NCBI RefSeq assembly: GCF_002294995.1
Contig: NZ_NSGF01000009.1
Span: forward strand, 186,001 to 250,000
Direction of reading: 5' to 3'
Source of the DNA: Mesorhizobium sp. WSM3860
GTDB taxonomy: Bacteria; Pseudomonadota; Alphaproteobacteria; Rhizobiales; Rhizobiaceae
DNA length: 64,000 nucleotides
The position numbers and the translations under genes are program-made. The notes under the pieces were generated by a model that saw nothing but the letters and a program-made list of their open reading frames with translations, had not been told where the DNA came from and ran no database searches. Below are positions 1 through 10,784 of this stretch, one piece after another; the first letter of the stretch is position 1, and each line of letters begins with the position of its first letter.

Positions 1-177
1 GACGGCCGTGGCCAGACAGTGCGCATCACGCCAAGCGGCCGGGAGATGCGCCGCCGCATCTGGGTGGTCTATGGCGCGTCCATAGCCGCACTGATGGGCG
101 ACAAGCTTTCCGCCAAGGAGCTGGAAACGCTGGCTGCACTGCTCGGGCGGTTGCGCGATCCGTTGGTCGGCGGCTAG
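1..177 (+). CDS. MarR-family transcriptional regulator, C-terminal part (5' end outside window)
   Basis: This frame is open from the first base and ends in TAG at 175-177, giving 58 residues of a truncated product. The visible part starts at the end of a winged-helix wing (GQTVRITPSGREMRRR) and continues into the long amphipathic dimerisation helices (LSAKELETLAALLGRLRD). That order is typical of the last third of MarR-type repressors. Regulated genes and ligand cannot be judged because the recognition helix lies outside the window. Confidence 0.6.
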   Translation, partial: DGRGQTVRITPSGREMRRRIWVVYGASIAALMGDKLSAKELETLAALLGRLRDPLVGG

Positions 178-257
178 CTCACGACTGTTTGTGCGTAGGT
201 CAAATCATTTTTCGCCGCAGCCCCTTGCGTCGGAAACCGGAATGCGCGATAAGCCGA

Positions 258-272
258 ACCGTAACGTACGGT
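258..272. promoter_or_regulatory. Operator-like palindrome upstream of the TetR gene
   Basis: ACCGTA-acg-TACGGT is a perfect inverted repeat with 6-bp arms and a 3-bp centre. It sits 35 bp before the TetR start codon in a 130-bp intergenic region. TetR-family repressors commonly bind palindromes of about 15 bp next to their own gene, so autoregulation is a reasonable inference; binding itself is not shown by sequence. Confidence 0.5.
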
Positions 273-307
273 ACTGATGTTATTGAGCGACTGGGAACGG
301 GTCAAAG

Positions 308-2021
<1,714 letters not shown>

Positions 2022-2046
2022 TTCGTTCGCTTCATGCTTTCGCGAA

Positions 2047-2076
2047 AGCCGGCGGAGCGATCCGCCGGCTTTTTTT
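2047..2076 (+). terminator. Rho-independent terminator after ilvC
   Basis: AGCCGGCGGA and TCCGCCGGCT form a perfect 10-bp stem with a gcga tetraloop, followed directly by a run of T (2070-2076). It lies 25 bp past the ilvC stop codon. The A residues on the other side make weak termination of the convergent PilZ gene possible too. Confidence 0.9.
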
Positions 2077-2109
2077 GTCGCATTTGGCTGTGAAATGCCC
2101 GCCCGCTCT

Positions 2110-2394
2110 TCACCCGTAATGCCAATGCGGCTTCGGCTCGGTGCCCGCGAATTCTACGCCGATGCGGCCGTCGCGGCGCCAGCGGACGATCGCCTTGTAG
2201 CCGATCCCGTCCTTCGCCACGTAAAGCAGGAATTCGTCGGGCACACGCGCTTCGATCGGCAGCTTCAATTCGGCGCCGCCGGGATGCATGTTGCGCACCG
2301 TGCACTTGACCTCGGAATTGTTGATGCCGGTCAGGATCGCCGCGCCCTTCAGCACGCGTTGCCGGCGCTTGCCTCTCAACTCGTTCTCGGCCAT
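2110..2394 (-). CDS. PilZ-domain protein
   Basis: This is a 94-residue protein made almost entirely of one PilZ-like beta-barrel. It has the basic start RGKRRQRVLKGA, then NMHPGGAEL (the place of the DxSxxG motif of c-di-GMP binders), then VRWRRDGRIGVEF near the end. PilZ domains often bind cyclic di-GMP, using an RxxxR plus D/NxSxxG pair. Here an RxxxR-like stretch is present, but NxHxxG replaces NxSxxG, so binding is uncertain. It is convergent with ilvC and looks monocistronic. Confidence 0.75.
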   Translation of the reverse strand: MAENELRGKRRQRVLKGAAILTGINNSEVKCTVRNMHPGGAELKLPIEARVPDEFLLYVAKDGIGYKAIVRWRRDGRIGVEFAGTEPKPHWHYG

Positions 2395-2510
2395 GGCGGA
2401 GTCGTCCTAGCGGATCGCAGCTTGGCGATCGTCATTTGGGGCACCGCACCACAGATAGACGCCTCTGCTAAATTTAAGGTTATCGCGTCGCAGGCCGGCG
2501 CTCTTTGTCG

Positions 2511-2539
2511 AAAAGAAACGGCGCCCGATGGACGCCGTT
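2511..2539 (-). terminator. Terminator after the BA14K-family gene
   Basis: On the minus strand a 7-bp stem (AACGGCG/CGCCGTT) is followed by a T-rich stretch (TTTCTTTT). It starts 20 bp beyond the stop codon of the gene at 2559-3158. Confidence 0.7.
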
Positions 2540-2558
2540 CAGCTTCCTGCCGAGGGGC

Positions 2559-3158
2559 TCAGATATAGGGCGAAATGCACTGCCGGCGCGGGCCGTTGTA
2601 GGGCTGGAACGTGTTGTCCCATGCCCGATAGGACCGGTAGCGGTCGTAGCACCATTGGACATGGGCCCTGGAAAGCCGCTCGGTCCGGTAAAGGCGCCGC
2701 GGCTGATAGTAGCGCGGATAGGAATCGTAATAATAGGGATTGTAGTAATTGTTGTAGGCGAGGCTGCCGAGGCCCAGGCCTAGGCCGAGCCCAAGGATCG
2801 CCGCGCCCCCGCTGTCGAAATGGCGATGGCGATGGTGGCGATGATGCCGCCAGCGCCAATTGCGATCACCTCCATCCCAGTTGCGGGAGAAATGACGTGC
2901 GCGGAAGTCGCCGCCGCGCCATTTGAAATCGCGGCCGCGCCAGTCACCACCGCGCCGCCAGCGCCAGTCATACATCTGCCGCCGGTCGTTGCCGCCGGCC
3001 CAGCTGTCGCGAACCGGAATGATAGTGGATGCGGCCGTGCCGGTCACCGTTGACATATCGGGCTGCAGGACCGGGCCGGCAATCGACGGCACCGTCAGCC
3101 CAGCGAAGAGACCCAAGGCCAGAAGGCCGGATCCGAGGGAAGACAAGAGCGGTTTCAT
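2559..3158 (-). CDS. BA14K-family exported protein
   Basis: The product has 199 residues. It begins with an N-terminal signal peptide ([20 protein letters not shown], cleavage likely near SIAG), then a Trp/Arg/His/Asp-rich middle, then a glycine-rich membrane-like stretch ([19 protein letters not shown]). It ends in a BA14K-type segment with [19 protein letters not shown] and a terminal [10 protein letters not shown]14K proteins are named after a 14-kDa Brucella immunoreactive lectin-like protein and are common in Rhizobiales envelopes. The ATG at 3158 has GAGAG just upstream; the frame stays open further upstream, but only this start gives a signal peptide. Confidence 0.8.
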   Translation of the reverse strand: MKPLLSSLGSGLLALGLFAGLTVPSIAGPVLQPDMSTVTGTAASTIIPVRDSWAGGNDRRQMYDWRWRRGGDWRGRDFKWRGGDFRARHFSRNWDGGDRNWRWRHHRHHRHRHFDSGGAAILGLGLGLGLGSLAYNNYYNPYYYDSYPRYYQPRRLYRTERLSRAHVQWCYDRYRSYRAWDNTFQPYNGPRRQCISPYI

Positions 3159-3320
3159 TTCACTCTCCACGAGTAAGGCCCCACGCCCAAAACGCTCGGG
3201 AATAGGCCTATTGTTGGAACTTTCCATCTGAACGGAAGATGAACAGAAAGGTTCCGTCAACCATAACGGGCGTGCCTCTGCTCTTGTGTTCGCCATTGCT
3301 TGCGGGCAAAGGTCTCGGCC

Positions 3321-4433
3321 ATGTCGCTGCGCCTCGCCACCTTCAATGTCGAGAACCTGATGAACAGGTTCGATTTCTCCGGCTATCGCAACCAGCTCAA
3401 CGAGGACCGAACGCTGGCGCTGTTCGACATCCAGAGCGAAGCAGAATACATGCTGCTCGAACAGGCGCGCACGATCGCCCAGTCCGACGACACCCGCCAG
3501 CTTACGGCGCTCGCCATAGCCGCGACACGCGCCGACGTCATCTGCATGCAGGAGGTCGACAATATCGAGGGGCTGAAGGCCTTCGAATATGGCTATCTCT
3601 TCAAGATGATCGGGCAGGGCTATCGCCAGAAATACACCACCGCGGGGAACGACTCCCGCGGCATCGACGTCGCCGTGATGATGCGCAACGAGACCGCGCA
3701 GGGCCAGCCGATCGAATTCGTGCGCATGACCAGCCATGCCTATGTCACGTTCGAGCAGTTCGGACTGTTCACGCCGGAGCTGGCGGCGTTCGGGCACCTG
3801 GCCACCGAACGCGTCTTCCGGCGCGACTGCCTGGAAATCGACATGACGGTCGGCGGCGTGCCGCTTACGCTGTATCTCGTGCATTTCAAGTCGATGGGCT
3901 CGCCGCGCAACGGGCTCGATGGCCGCGAGGCGACGATGCCGCTGCGCATCGCCGAGGCGCAGGCCGTGCGCCGCATCATCGAGGACCGTTTCGGCAAGGA
4001 CCATGCAGCCGACAAGCGCTGGGCGATTTGCGGCGACATGAACGATTACCGGCAGCGCGTGAAGATCGAAGGCGACAGCTTCGACGGCTACCGCTTTCAG
4101 GTCGTGGACGAAGCCCAGTCCTCTCTCAACGTTCTGACCGCCGGCGGCTTCTGCGAAAATGTCGTCGAGCGGCGGCCCGAGATGGACCGCTGGAGTTTTT
4201 ATCACACGCGCGGCCCGCAAGAGCGGCATTTGTGCCAACTGGACTACATCCTGTTGTCGAAGGCCCTGGCGGCCAAGAACGCCACCGCGGTTCCGGAGAT
4301 CATCCGTAACGGTCAGCCTTGGCGCACCATCTTTCCGCCTGGCCAGGAAGTCGAGCGTTTTCCGCGTGCCGGGTGGGACAGGCCGAAGGCCTCCGACCAT
4401 TGCCCGGTGGTGATCAGCCTGGACATGGCCTGA
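3321..4433 (+). CDS. Endonuclease/exonuclease/phosphatase-family hydrolase
   Basis: This 370-residue protein has the EEP (DNase I-like) fold signatures in order: ATFNVENL at residues 6-13, the metal-binding glutamate in CMQEVDN near residue 78, GDMND near residue 240, and the catalytic SDHCPVV near the C-terminus. Substrates in the family range from nucleic acids to phosphoinositides and cannot be chosen from sequence. No signal peptide is visible. ATG 3321 follows AAAGG with 7-8 nt spacing. The next gene starts 4 bp after the stop, so the two probably form an operon. Confidence 0.85.
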   Translation: MSLRLATFNVENLMNRFDFSGYRNQLNEDRTLALFDIQSEAEYMLLEQARTIAQSDDTRQLTALAIAATRADVICMQEVDNIEGLKAFEYGYLFKMIGQGYRQKYTTAGNDSRGIDVAVMMRNETAQGQPIEFVRMTSHAYVTFEQFGLFTPELAAFGHLATERVFRRDCLEIDMTVGGVPLTLYLVHFKSMGSPRNGLDGREATMPLRIAEAQAVRRIIEDRFGKDHAADKRWAICGDMNDYRQRVKIEGDSFDGYRFQVVDEAQSSLNVLTAGGFCENVVERRPEMDRWSFYHTRGPQERHLCQLDYILLSKALAAKNATAVPEIIRNGQPWRTIFPPGQEVERFPRAGWDRPKASDHCPVVISLDMA

Positions 4434-4437
4434 GCCC

Positions 4438-5157
4438 GTGAGCTTCGACCTGCCGCGCAATGTCATTTTGCCGGTCGACGCGGTCGACGTACGGCTCGAC
4501 GCAAGCCCGCATCCGTTCGAGCGCGACAATCAGAGAGCGATCGCGGAAAACTGGCGGCGCGAAATGGAGATGAAGCCGGCGCTATATGACGGCACCGTGG
4601 TGCTGCTTTCGGCGCTGAGCTATCGCGACAGCCGGCTCATCGGTCGCTGTCATGCGGTGAAGTACTCGACTTTCATGCTGTGGCGCAAAAACCGGGAGCT
4701 CAGCGGCGCCGAACATGCCTATGCGCACGCCGTGCTGGTTGCCGGCGACAATGCGCTGGTGGCGATCCGGATGGGCTCGCACACAGTGAACGCCGGCCGC
4801 GTCTATTTCGCCGCCGGTTCCTTCGAGCCGATCGATTTCCGCGACGGCGTCGTCGATATCGATTTCAACATGATCCGCGAGGTGGGCGAGGAAACCGGGA
4901 TCGATCTGTCGGGCGCCGCACGCGGACAGCGCTACCATGCGCTATCGACATCGAGCGGCACAGTGATCTTCCGCCGCTATCACGTTCCCGAGCCGGCGGA
5001 AGAGCTTGCGCTGCGCATCGCCGCTTTCGTTGCCGCCGAGAGAGAGCCAGAGATCGAAGGTCCGGTGATCATCCGGCATGCTGCAGACCTGCCGGAAGGC
5101 TTGATGGGCCATATGGGGCCGCTCATCGAATGGCATTTTGCCAACGAGCTGGCCTGA
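4438..5157 (+). CDS. Nudix-superfamily-like protein with a degenerate Nudix box
   Basis: The product has 239 residues from a GTG start 4 bp after the preceding gene. The centre (about 95-165) resembles a Nudix fold, with [12 protein letters not shown] followed by [14 protein letters not shown]. The REVGEETGI core matches the REUXEEXGU part of the Nudix box, but the glutamate expected 7 residues before it is absent. Metal-dependent diphosphate hydrolysis may therefore be altered. Pairing with the upstream phosphodiesterase-fold gene suggests a shared nucleotide or phosphoester role, which is inference only. Confidence 0.65.
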   Translation: MSFDLPRNVILPVDAVDVRLDASPHPFERDNQRAIAENWRREMEMKPALYDGTVVLLSALSYRDSRLIGRCHAVKYSTFMLWRKNRELSGAEHAYAHAVLVAGDNALVAIRMGSHTVNAGRVYFAAGSFEPIDFRDGVVDIDFNMIREVGEETGIDLSGAARGQRYHALSTSSGTVIFRRYHVPEPAEELALRIAAFVAAEREPEIEGPVIIRHAADLPEGLMGHMGPLIEWHFANELA

Positions 5158-5184
5158 GACGGTCACGGCCGACGACGCGGCGGT

Positions 5185-6402
5185 TCACTCGTGCCTTAGC
5201 GCCTCGATCGGATCCAGCCTCGCGCCGCGCAGTGCCGGGAAGAAGCCGAAGACCATGCCGATCAGCGCCGAAAAACCGACGGCGAGCAGGATGACCGCGG
5301 GGCTCGGCGCAAAGGGTATCGTCAGCGTCACCGAGGCCAGGCCGGCAAGTGCCAGTCCGATCAGGATGCCGATGATGCCGCCGAGCAGCGACAGCACCGT
5401 CGCCTCGACCAGGAACTGGATCAGGATGTGTTTTTCGTGCGCGCCGATCGCCAGCCTGATGCCGATCTCGCGCGTGCGCTCGGTGACCGATACAAGCATG
5501 ATGTTCATGATGCCGATGCCGCCGACCAGAAGGCTGACGCCGGCGACGGCACCCAGCATGCCGGTCATGGTGGTGGTGGCGCTGGCCATAGCGTCGGCAA
5601 TCTGGGTCATGTCGCGGATCGAGAAATCGGGATCGCGGTCCGGCGTGATGCGGCGCGTGTCGCGCAGGATGTCTTCGACGCGCGGCTGCAGTTCGGTGGT
5701 CGGCGTCCTGTCGTCGGCGGCGATGTAGATATTGTCGATGTCGCGGTTGCCTGCGATGCGTCGCTGGTAGGCCGCCAGCGGCATCAGGACGACATTGTCC
5801 TGGTCCTGGCCGAAGCCGGTATAACCCTGAGGCTCAAGCAAGCCGATGATCCTGCAGGAGGTGCGGTTGACGCGGATGGTCTCGCCTTCGGGGTCGCCGG
5901 CGCCGAAGAACTGCTGCCGCACCGTCTCGCCGATCAGGCAGACGCCGGCGCCGGAGCGCGTCTCGGAATCGCTGAAGGCGCGGCCCGACACCAGCTTCCA
6001 GTCGCGCGCGTCGAGATAGGCGCTGTCGGTGCCGGTGACGCCCGACGTCAGGCTCTCCGTGCCGAAGATGACCCGCACCTGTTTTTGCGACGCTGGCGCT
6101 ATGGCGCGTGCGCCGCTGAGATGGGCAACCAGCGCTTCGAGGTCCTTACCGGCCAGCGGTCGGGTGACCTGGTCGAGCCCGCCCGGGCCGCCAGGCCCTG
6201 CCGGACGCCCGGAGCGGACGACGAGCAGGTTGCTGCCGAGTTTCGAGATGTCGGCCTTGACCTTCTCGGTGGTGCCGGAGCCGATAGTGAGCATGGCGAT
6301 GACCGCGGCGACGCCGATGACGATGCCGAGCAGGGTCAGGAACGAGCGCAGCACGTTCCGGCGGATGGAAATCAGCGAAAGGCGGACGGTTTCCCAGATC
6401 AT
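5185..6402 (-). CDS. MacB-like ABC transporter permease (FtsX domain)
   Basis: The protein has 405 residues. An N-terminal membrane segment (residues 20-42, [21 protein letters not shown]) is followed by a large periplasmic MacB-type core domain and three more membrane segments from about residue 285. The FtsX-type ending is [28 protein letters not shown]. Such permeases work with a separate ATPase and a periplasmic adaptor as mechanotransmission exporters. Its ATG overlaps the ATPase stop codon (ATGA, 6399-6402), so translation is coupled. It is convergent with the Nudix-like gene. Confidence 0.92.
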   Translation of the reverse strand: MIWETVRLSLISIRRNVLRSFLTLLGIVIGVAAVIAMLTIGSGTTEKVKADISKLGSNLLVVRSGRPAGPGGPGGLDQVTRPLAGKDLEALVAHLSGARAIAPASQKQVRVIFGTESLTSGVTGTDSAYLDARDWKLVSGRAFSDSETRSGAGVCLIGETVRQQFFGAGDPEGETIRVNRTSCRIIGLLEPQGYTGFGQDQDNVVLMPLAAYQRRIAGNRDIDNIYIAADDRTPTTELQPRVEDILRDTRRITPDRDPDFSIRDMTQIADAMASATTTMTGMLGAVAGVSLLVGGIGIMNIMLVSVTERTREIGIRLAIGAHEKHILIQFLVEATVLSLLGGIIGILIGLALAGLASVTLTIPFAPSPAVILLAVGFSALIGMVFGFFPALRGARLDPIEALRHE

Positions 6403-7103
6403 GCTGCCTCGGCTTTCACTGTATCCGAAGCGACGTGGCCGTCGAGGAAGCGTACCGTGCGCCCGGCATATGCCGCCACGTCGGCTTCGTGCGTGACCAT
6501 GACAATGGTGAGGCCGAGTTCGGCGTTCAGCCTGGTCAGCAATTCCATGACTTCGTGCGTGCGCGCGGTGTCGAGATTTCCCGTGGGCTCGTCGGCGACG
6601 AGCAGTGTCGGTTTGGTGACGATGGCACGTGCGATCGCCACGCGCTGTTGCTGGCCGCCCGAAAGCTCGGCCGGCGTGTGATGCTCGCGCCCGACAAGTC
6701 CGACTTGGGCGAGCGTCTGCATGGCCAGCTCCCGGCGCTCGCGCGCGGGAACGCCACGATAGATCAGCGGCAGCTCGACATTTTCCGCCGCCGTGGTGCG
6801 GGGCAGGAGGTTGTAGCCCTGGAAGACGAAGCCGACATAAAGGTTGCGCAGCAGGGCGCGGCGGTTGCGGTCGAGCCGGCCGGCGTCGACGCCCATGAAG
6901 CGGTAGGTTCCAGCCGTCGGCGTGTCGAGACAGCCAATGATGTTCATCGCCGTCGACTTGCCCGAGCCGGACGGTCCCATTATGGCGACGAACTCACTTC
7001 TGCGGATGGCAAGATCGACGCCGGCAATCGCGTGCACGCACGCTTCGCCCTCGCCATAGCTTTTCCATACACTGTCGAAGGTGATGAGCAGGGGAGCGGA
7101 CAC
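6399..7103 (-). CDS. MacB-like ABC transporter ATP-binding protein
   Basis: This 234-residue ATPase has Walker [10 protein letters not shown] near residue 42, the signature [15 protein letters not shown] near 148 and Walker [13 protein letters not shown] near 168, as in the MacB/LolD/FtsE group. In classical MacB the ATPase and permease are fused; here they are separate polypeptides. I chose GTG 7103 because it starts 2 bp after the adaptor stop codon and gives a normal N-terminus; the frame is open further upstream inside the adaptor gene. Confidence 0.93.
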   Translation of the reverse strand: MSAPLLITFDSVWKSYGEGEACVHAIAGVDLAIRRSEFVAIMGPSGSGKSTAMNIIGCLDTPTAGTYRFMGVDAGRLDRNRRALLRNLYVGFVFQGYNLLPRTTAAENVELPLIYRGVPARERRELAMQTLAQVGLVGREHHTPAELSGGQQQRVAIARAIVTKPTLLVADEPTGNLDTARTHEVMELLTRLNAELGLTIVMVTHEADVAAYAGRTVRFLDGHVASDTVKAEAA

Positions 7104-7105
7104 GG

Positions 7106-8395
7106 TCAGCTCCGTTGCTGCGAGCCGGTGATGACCTCTGCGCCTTCCTCGAGGCCGGACGTGATCTCGGTCAGTTCGCCGTCGGTCGAGCCGATCCTGA
7201 CGTTGACAGCATGCGGCCGTCCGTTGTCCAGCACAAAGAGCGTGCGCGAGCCGTCGATCGGCGCCTTCGTCGCCTCGCGCTGCCGGTTGGGGCGCCCCAT
7301 GCGGCCGGTAAAGAGGTCGCGCAGGCTCCAACCGCGGGCCGCCTGTTGCGCCGGGCGGTAACGGAAGGCTGTGGCCGGCACGGTGAGCACGCCCTTGGCC
7401 TGCCTGGTCACCACGGCGACCGTGGCGGTCATGCCTGGCCTGAGCAGAAGCTCGCCGTTGTCGACTTCCAGCCGTGCATTGTAGGTGACGACGCCGTCGG
7501 TGGTGAGGGAGGCATAGGAGATGTCGCGGATCTCGGCGTCGAAGGGACGGTCGGGGAAAGCATCGACCGTGAAGCGGGCATGCTGGCCGGGCTTGACCTG
7601 GCCGATATCGGCCTCGTCCACCGCCGCCTGCAGCTCCATGTTCCGCAAGTCGGCGGCGATGACGAACAGCACCGGCGCCTGCAGCGAAGAAGCGACCGTC
7701 TGTCCAGGATCGACCGAGCGCGTGAGCACGATGCCGTCGATCGGCGCGTAGATGGTGCTCTTGGCAAGGTCGGTGTGCTGGGCCTTCAGATCAGCCTGGG
7801 CGATGGCGAGATTGGCCTCGGCGCTGTCGAGCGCGGCCTTGGAGCGATCGCGCGTCGCGGTCGCGGCCTCCAGCGACTGGTCCGTCGCCATGCCACGCTT
7901 GGTGAGGGCGCTCGCGCGGACCACCGCGTTCTCGTTTTCCTGCAACGTGACCCTGGCATCCTCGACGGCCGCCGCCGCCGCCTTTGCCGACGCGGTGGCG
8001 CGCTCGATCTGGACCTCGAGCTTGGCGGTGTCGAGCGTCGCCAGAACGTCGCCCTTTTTGACCTGCTGGTTCTCGTTGACCGCGACGGTGCGGACGATGC
8101 CGGAAAGCTCGCTGGAGATGTCGACCTGGGTCAGCGGCTGCAGCGTTCCGGTCGCCGACACCTTGACGGTCAGGTTGGCAATCGCCGCCAGCGCGGTCGT
8201 GTATTCGATCCGGGGTGGCGAGACGGCGTTCCACCGATAGCCGGCGATCGCGGCCGCCACGACAGCCAGCGCCAGAAGCGCGTAGAGCCAGCCGCGGCGG
8301 CGCTTGCGGCTCACGCCTTTGCGCTCGAGCCCGAGGGCCGTTTCGATGGAAGTATCGGATTCTGCGTTTGGCGGATTGACAAGCTGGTCCACCAC
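7106..8395 (-). CDS. Periplasmic adaptor (HlyD/MacA-type membrane-fusion protein)
   Basis: The protein has 429 residues. A basic N-terminus precedes one membrane anchor (WLYALLALAVVAAAIAGYRW, about 36-55). Next come the first lipoyl half (SATGTLQPLTQVDISSELSG), a long alanine-rich coiled-coil hairpin (about 125-200), the second lipoyl half (TIYAPIDGIVLTRSVDPGQTV) and beta-barrel and membrane-proximal domains. With the permease and ATPase downstream it forms a three-gene efflux operon. No outer-membrane channel gene is adjacent, so a shared TolC-like partner is likely. The start is GTG (8395 or 8392). Confidence 0.9.
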   Translation of the reverse strand: MVDQLVNPPNAESDTSIETALGLERKGVSRKRRRGWLYALLALAVVAAAIAGYRWNAVSPPRIEYTTALAAIANLTVKVSATGTLQPLTQVDISSELSGIVRTVAVNENQQVKKGDVLATLDTAKLEVQIERATASAKAAAAAVEDARVTLQENENAVVRASALTKRGMATDQSLEAATATRDRSKAALDSAEANLAIAQADLKAQHTDLAKSTIYAPIDGIVLTRSVDPGQTVASSLQAPVLFVIAADLRNMELQAAVDEADIGQVKPGQHARFTVDAFPDRPFDAEIRDISYASLTTDGVVTYNARLEVDNGELLLRPGMTATVAVVTRQAKGVLTVPATAFRYRPAQQAARGWSLRDLFTGRMGRPNRQREATKAPIDGSRTLFVLDNGRPHAVNVRIGSTDGELTEITSGLEEGAEVITGSQQRS

Positions 8396-8525
8396 AGACC
8401 CCTATAACGACAAATTGATGTCCCTATCCGTGAACAAATCATGCCTTGAGGTTCGAATTTCAAATTAAATTTCCCTCATGTTGGGATCGAGGCAGAAATT
8501 CGGGACGAGGCGGAAGGTTTTCCAA

Positions 8526-9428
8526 ATGACGCGCGACTACTTGCTTTACGACGTGTTTACGACCGAGCGGCTGGCCGGGAATCCGCTCGCCGTGGTGCTC
8601 GACATCGAGGGGCTGGACACGGCTGCCATGCAAGCGATCGCGCGCGAATTCAACCTGTCCGAGACGGTGTTCGTGCTGCCGCCCGAAAATCCCAAGCACC
8701 GCAACCGTATCCGCATCTTCACGCCCGACTATGAGATGCCGTTCGCGGGCCATCCGACCGTTGGGTCGGCTATCGCGCTTGCGGAGCAGGCTGGCGAAGC
8801 GACTGGCATTTTTGTGCTGGAGGAAAATATCGGCCCCGTGCGTTGCGCGGTCAGCAAGCATGATGGCGCCACCTTCGCCGAGTTCGACTTGGCGAAACTG
8901 CCTGAGCGGCTGGAACTCGCCGCCGAACCGGAATTGATCGGCGCCGCGCTTGGCCTTGGCCCGCATGAGCTCGGCTTCGAGAATCACCGCGTTTCGTTCT
9001 GGTCGGCCGGGGTGCCCTACGTCACCATTCCGGTTGCCGGCCTCGAAGCGGCCGCAAAAGTCAGGCTGGACAACCAGGCATGGTCCGAACTCGCGCCGCG
9101 CAAAAGCGAATGGGCCTTCGCCAGCCCCTACGTCTATTGCCGCGAGACGGTGCATCACGACAGCGCCTTCCATGTACGCATGATCGTGCCTGGCAATCCC
9201 TCCTACGAGGACCCGGCGACCGGCTCTGCGGCGGCGGCCTTTGCCGGCGCCGTCATGCATTTCGACGGGCCAACGGACGGGATCTCGCAGCTTTGGATCG
9301 AGCAGGGGCTGGAAATGGGGAGGCCCTCGCGCATCCGGCTCGAGCTCAATGTCGAGGGCGGAAAACTCGCCTCCGCACGCATCGGCGGCCATGCGATCAA
9401 AGTGGCGGAAGGGCAGCTTTTTGTGTGA
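8526..9428 (+). CDS. PhzF-family isomerase
   Basis: The 300-residue product starts with LYDVFTTERLAGNPLAVV and has the catalytic-glutamate region EFNLSETVFVLP near residue 45, then FAGHPTVGSA and a second-domain DPATGSAAAAFAG motif. Together these define the two-lobed PhzF (diaminopimelate-epimerase-like) fold. PhzF proteins outside phenazine clusters are of unknown substrate, and no phenazine genes are present here. ATG 8526 follows GGAAGG with good spacing; in-frame starts further upstream lack that signal. It is divergent from the efflux operon with about 130 bp between. Confidence 0.85.
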   Translation: MTRDYLLYDVFTTERLAGNPLAVVLDIEGLDTAAMQAIAREFNLSETVFVLPPENPKHRNRIRIFTPDYEMPFAGHPTVGSAIALAEQAGEATGIFVLEENIGPVRCAVSKHDGATFAEFDLAKLPERLELAAEPELIGAALGLGPHELGFENHRVSFWSAGVPYVTIPVAGLEAAAKVRLDNQAWSELAPRKSEWAFASPYVYCRETVHHDSAFHVRMIVPGNPSYEDPATGSAAAAFAGAVMHFDGPTDGISQLWIEQGLEMGRPSRIRLELNVEGGKLASARIGGHAIKVAEGQLFV

Positions 9429-9459
9429 CACCTGCGGCAATTTAGTCCTTTTTCGGGCG

Positions 9460-9506
9460 AGCATGATCTTTTCCGAAAACCGGAATCCACTTTTCGGGAT
9501 CATGCT
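9460..9506. repeat. Rhizobial palindromic repeat
   Basis: AGCATGATC at 9460-9468 pairs with GATCATGCT at 9498-9506. The inside holds a second pairing pair (CCGAAAA and TTTTCGG). The motif resembles a repeat I associate with Mesorhizobium intergenic regions. A relative with different outer arms is at 43091-43135. It lies between phzF and tRNA-Lys. Confidence 0.75.
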
Positions 9507-9598
9507 AGACCGATTTGTCGGGAAATGATCCGGCAGGGCTGGACATCGCTCAAACCGGCGGCTATATGCGCCGCCGACGCTGGATTTCCCGGCGGTGT

Positions 9599-9674
<76 letters not shown>

Positions 9675-9802
9675 TTCGAACCCTAGACATATCAATCGTT
9701 TGCACGACGTTCCTCGAAATGCTCTGAGGAACATGAGGCGAACGTGAGGCGCGTTTTGAGGCGCCTCACGCCCCACGTGGGCTTTTGCTGTTCTCGTGAT
9801 GT

Positions 9803-10003
9803 TCAGGCGGCCATGGGATGCAGCCTTTGCTCGATCTGTTTCAGCCGCGCGTCGGCGGCGTGAAGCAGGGTCAGGATCGCGCTGGTGAGGCGCAGCCGCT
9901 CGGGCGGCTCCGCCTCCTGGTGGATGTATATTAGCAGGTCAATAATATCACCGGCCTCGCTGAGACTTAGGTCGATAGCATTGATATTCCCGTCGTGGTC
10001 CAT
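9803..10003 (-). CDS. Hypothetical small protein
   Basis: This is a 66-residue acidic, leucine-rich, probably all-helical protein (DLSLSEAGDIIDLLIYIHQEAEPPERLRL, here shown only in part: EAGDIIDLLIYI and LTSAILTLLHAADARL). I recognise no family. ATG 10003 is preceded by GAGGAAA at close spacing; an in-frame GTG at 10042 would add 13 residues. It is the only minus-strand gene in the prophage remnant and sits next to attL, where phage control genes are often found, but nothing in it suggests DNA binding. Confidence 0.5.
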   Translation of the reverse strand: MDHDGNINAIDLSLSEAGDIIDLLIYIHQEAEPPERLRLTSAILTLLHAADARLKQIEQRLHPMAA

Positions 10004-10026
10004 TTTCCTCGTACTTTCATGCACTG

Positions 10027-10769
10027 TTGGCTTCGCCGGCACCTCTCGCTCGGTCGACGTTGCTGCTTGCTATGAATCTAAAACCACGCGAAATTTGCCG
10101 CTCTCTTCCCGTCCCATCAGGAAGCTGCATGACCTCGCCACTGGTCTTGCTCGTCCCGCTTCTTCGGCAGGATTATACAAGGCTAGCGTTTGGCGGCGCA
10201 ACGCTCTTTCTCGGCAAGAGCCGAGGGACGATCAACGGCGCCACGACCATCGTCCAAAGCGGTGACACGGCTGGCACGTTGTCATTCCGAGCGCTTGACG
10301 GATCGACGCCGGCTTCTGTGGCCTCTATTGCCGCGACGGTTGACGGCGCGCCTGGGGCCGGCAGCATGCCGGGCAAGCTGACGTTCTCCACCACTCCGTC
10401 CGGCTCGGCGTCGGCGACGGCTCGGGAAACGATCGACAGCAACGGTTTTCACTCGCTGGTGAGCGGTTCATTTGGCCGCGGCGCACCGGTCACCAAGACC
10501 GCCGACTTCACCGTTGCCACCACTGAAAACTGGCTGATCAACAACAAGTCAGACTCAACCTGTACCGTCACGTTGCCGGCGGCGGCTTCTTTCCCCGCCG
10601 AGAGATCATGATCAAGACTATCCAGGCGCAGACCGTGGTGTCGGCGTCTTCGAATGTGGTTCCCTTGGCGGGCGGGGCAGCAGGCACGGCTATTCTCGCC
10701 GCCACGGCACGCAAATGGGCAACGCTCGTTTCGGACGGCACCAACTGGGTTATCATGCAGGCGGCGTGA
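10027..10769 (+). pseudogene. Frameshifted phage tail-fibre-like protein fragment
   Basis: One frame (10027-10611) contains repeats typical of tail or fibre proteins, such as GTINGATTIVQSGDTAGTLSF, with TVTLPAAASFP near its end. It then hits a stop. The expected continuation, IMIKTIQAQTVVSASSNVV to GTNWVIMQAA, is in the next frame and ends at 10769. The two pieces join at about 10595-10610, so one indel there broke the gene. The 5' end also looks truncated, since recognisable sequence only begins near 10180. This is a degraded structural gene, not two real ones. Confidence 0.65.
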
Positions 10770-10784
10770 TGCTATGAGGCGCGC

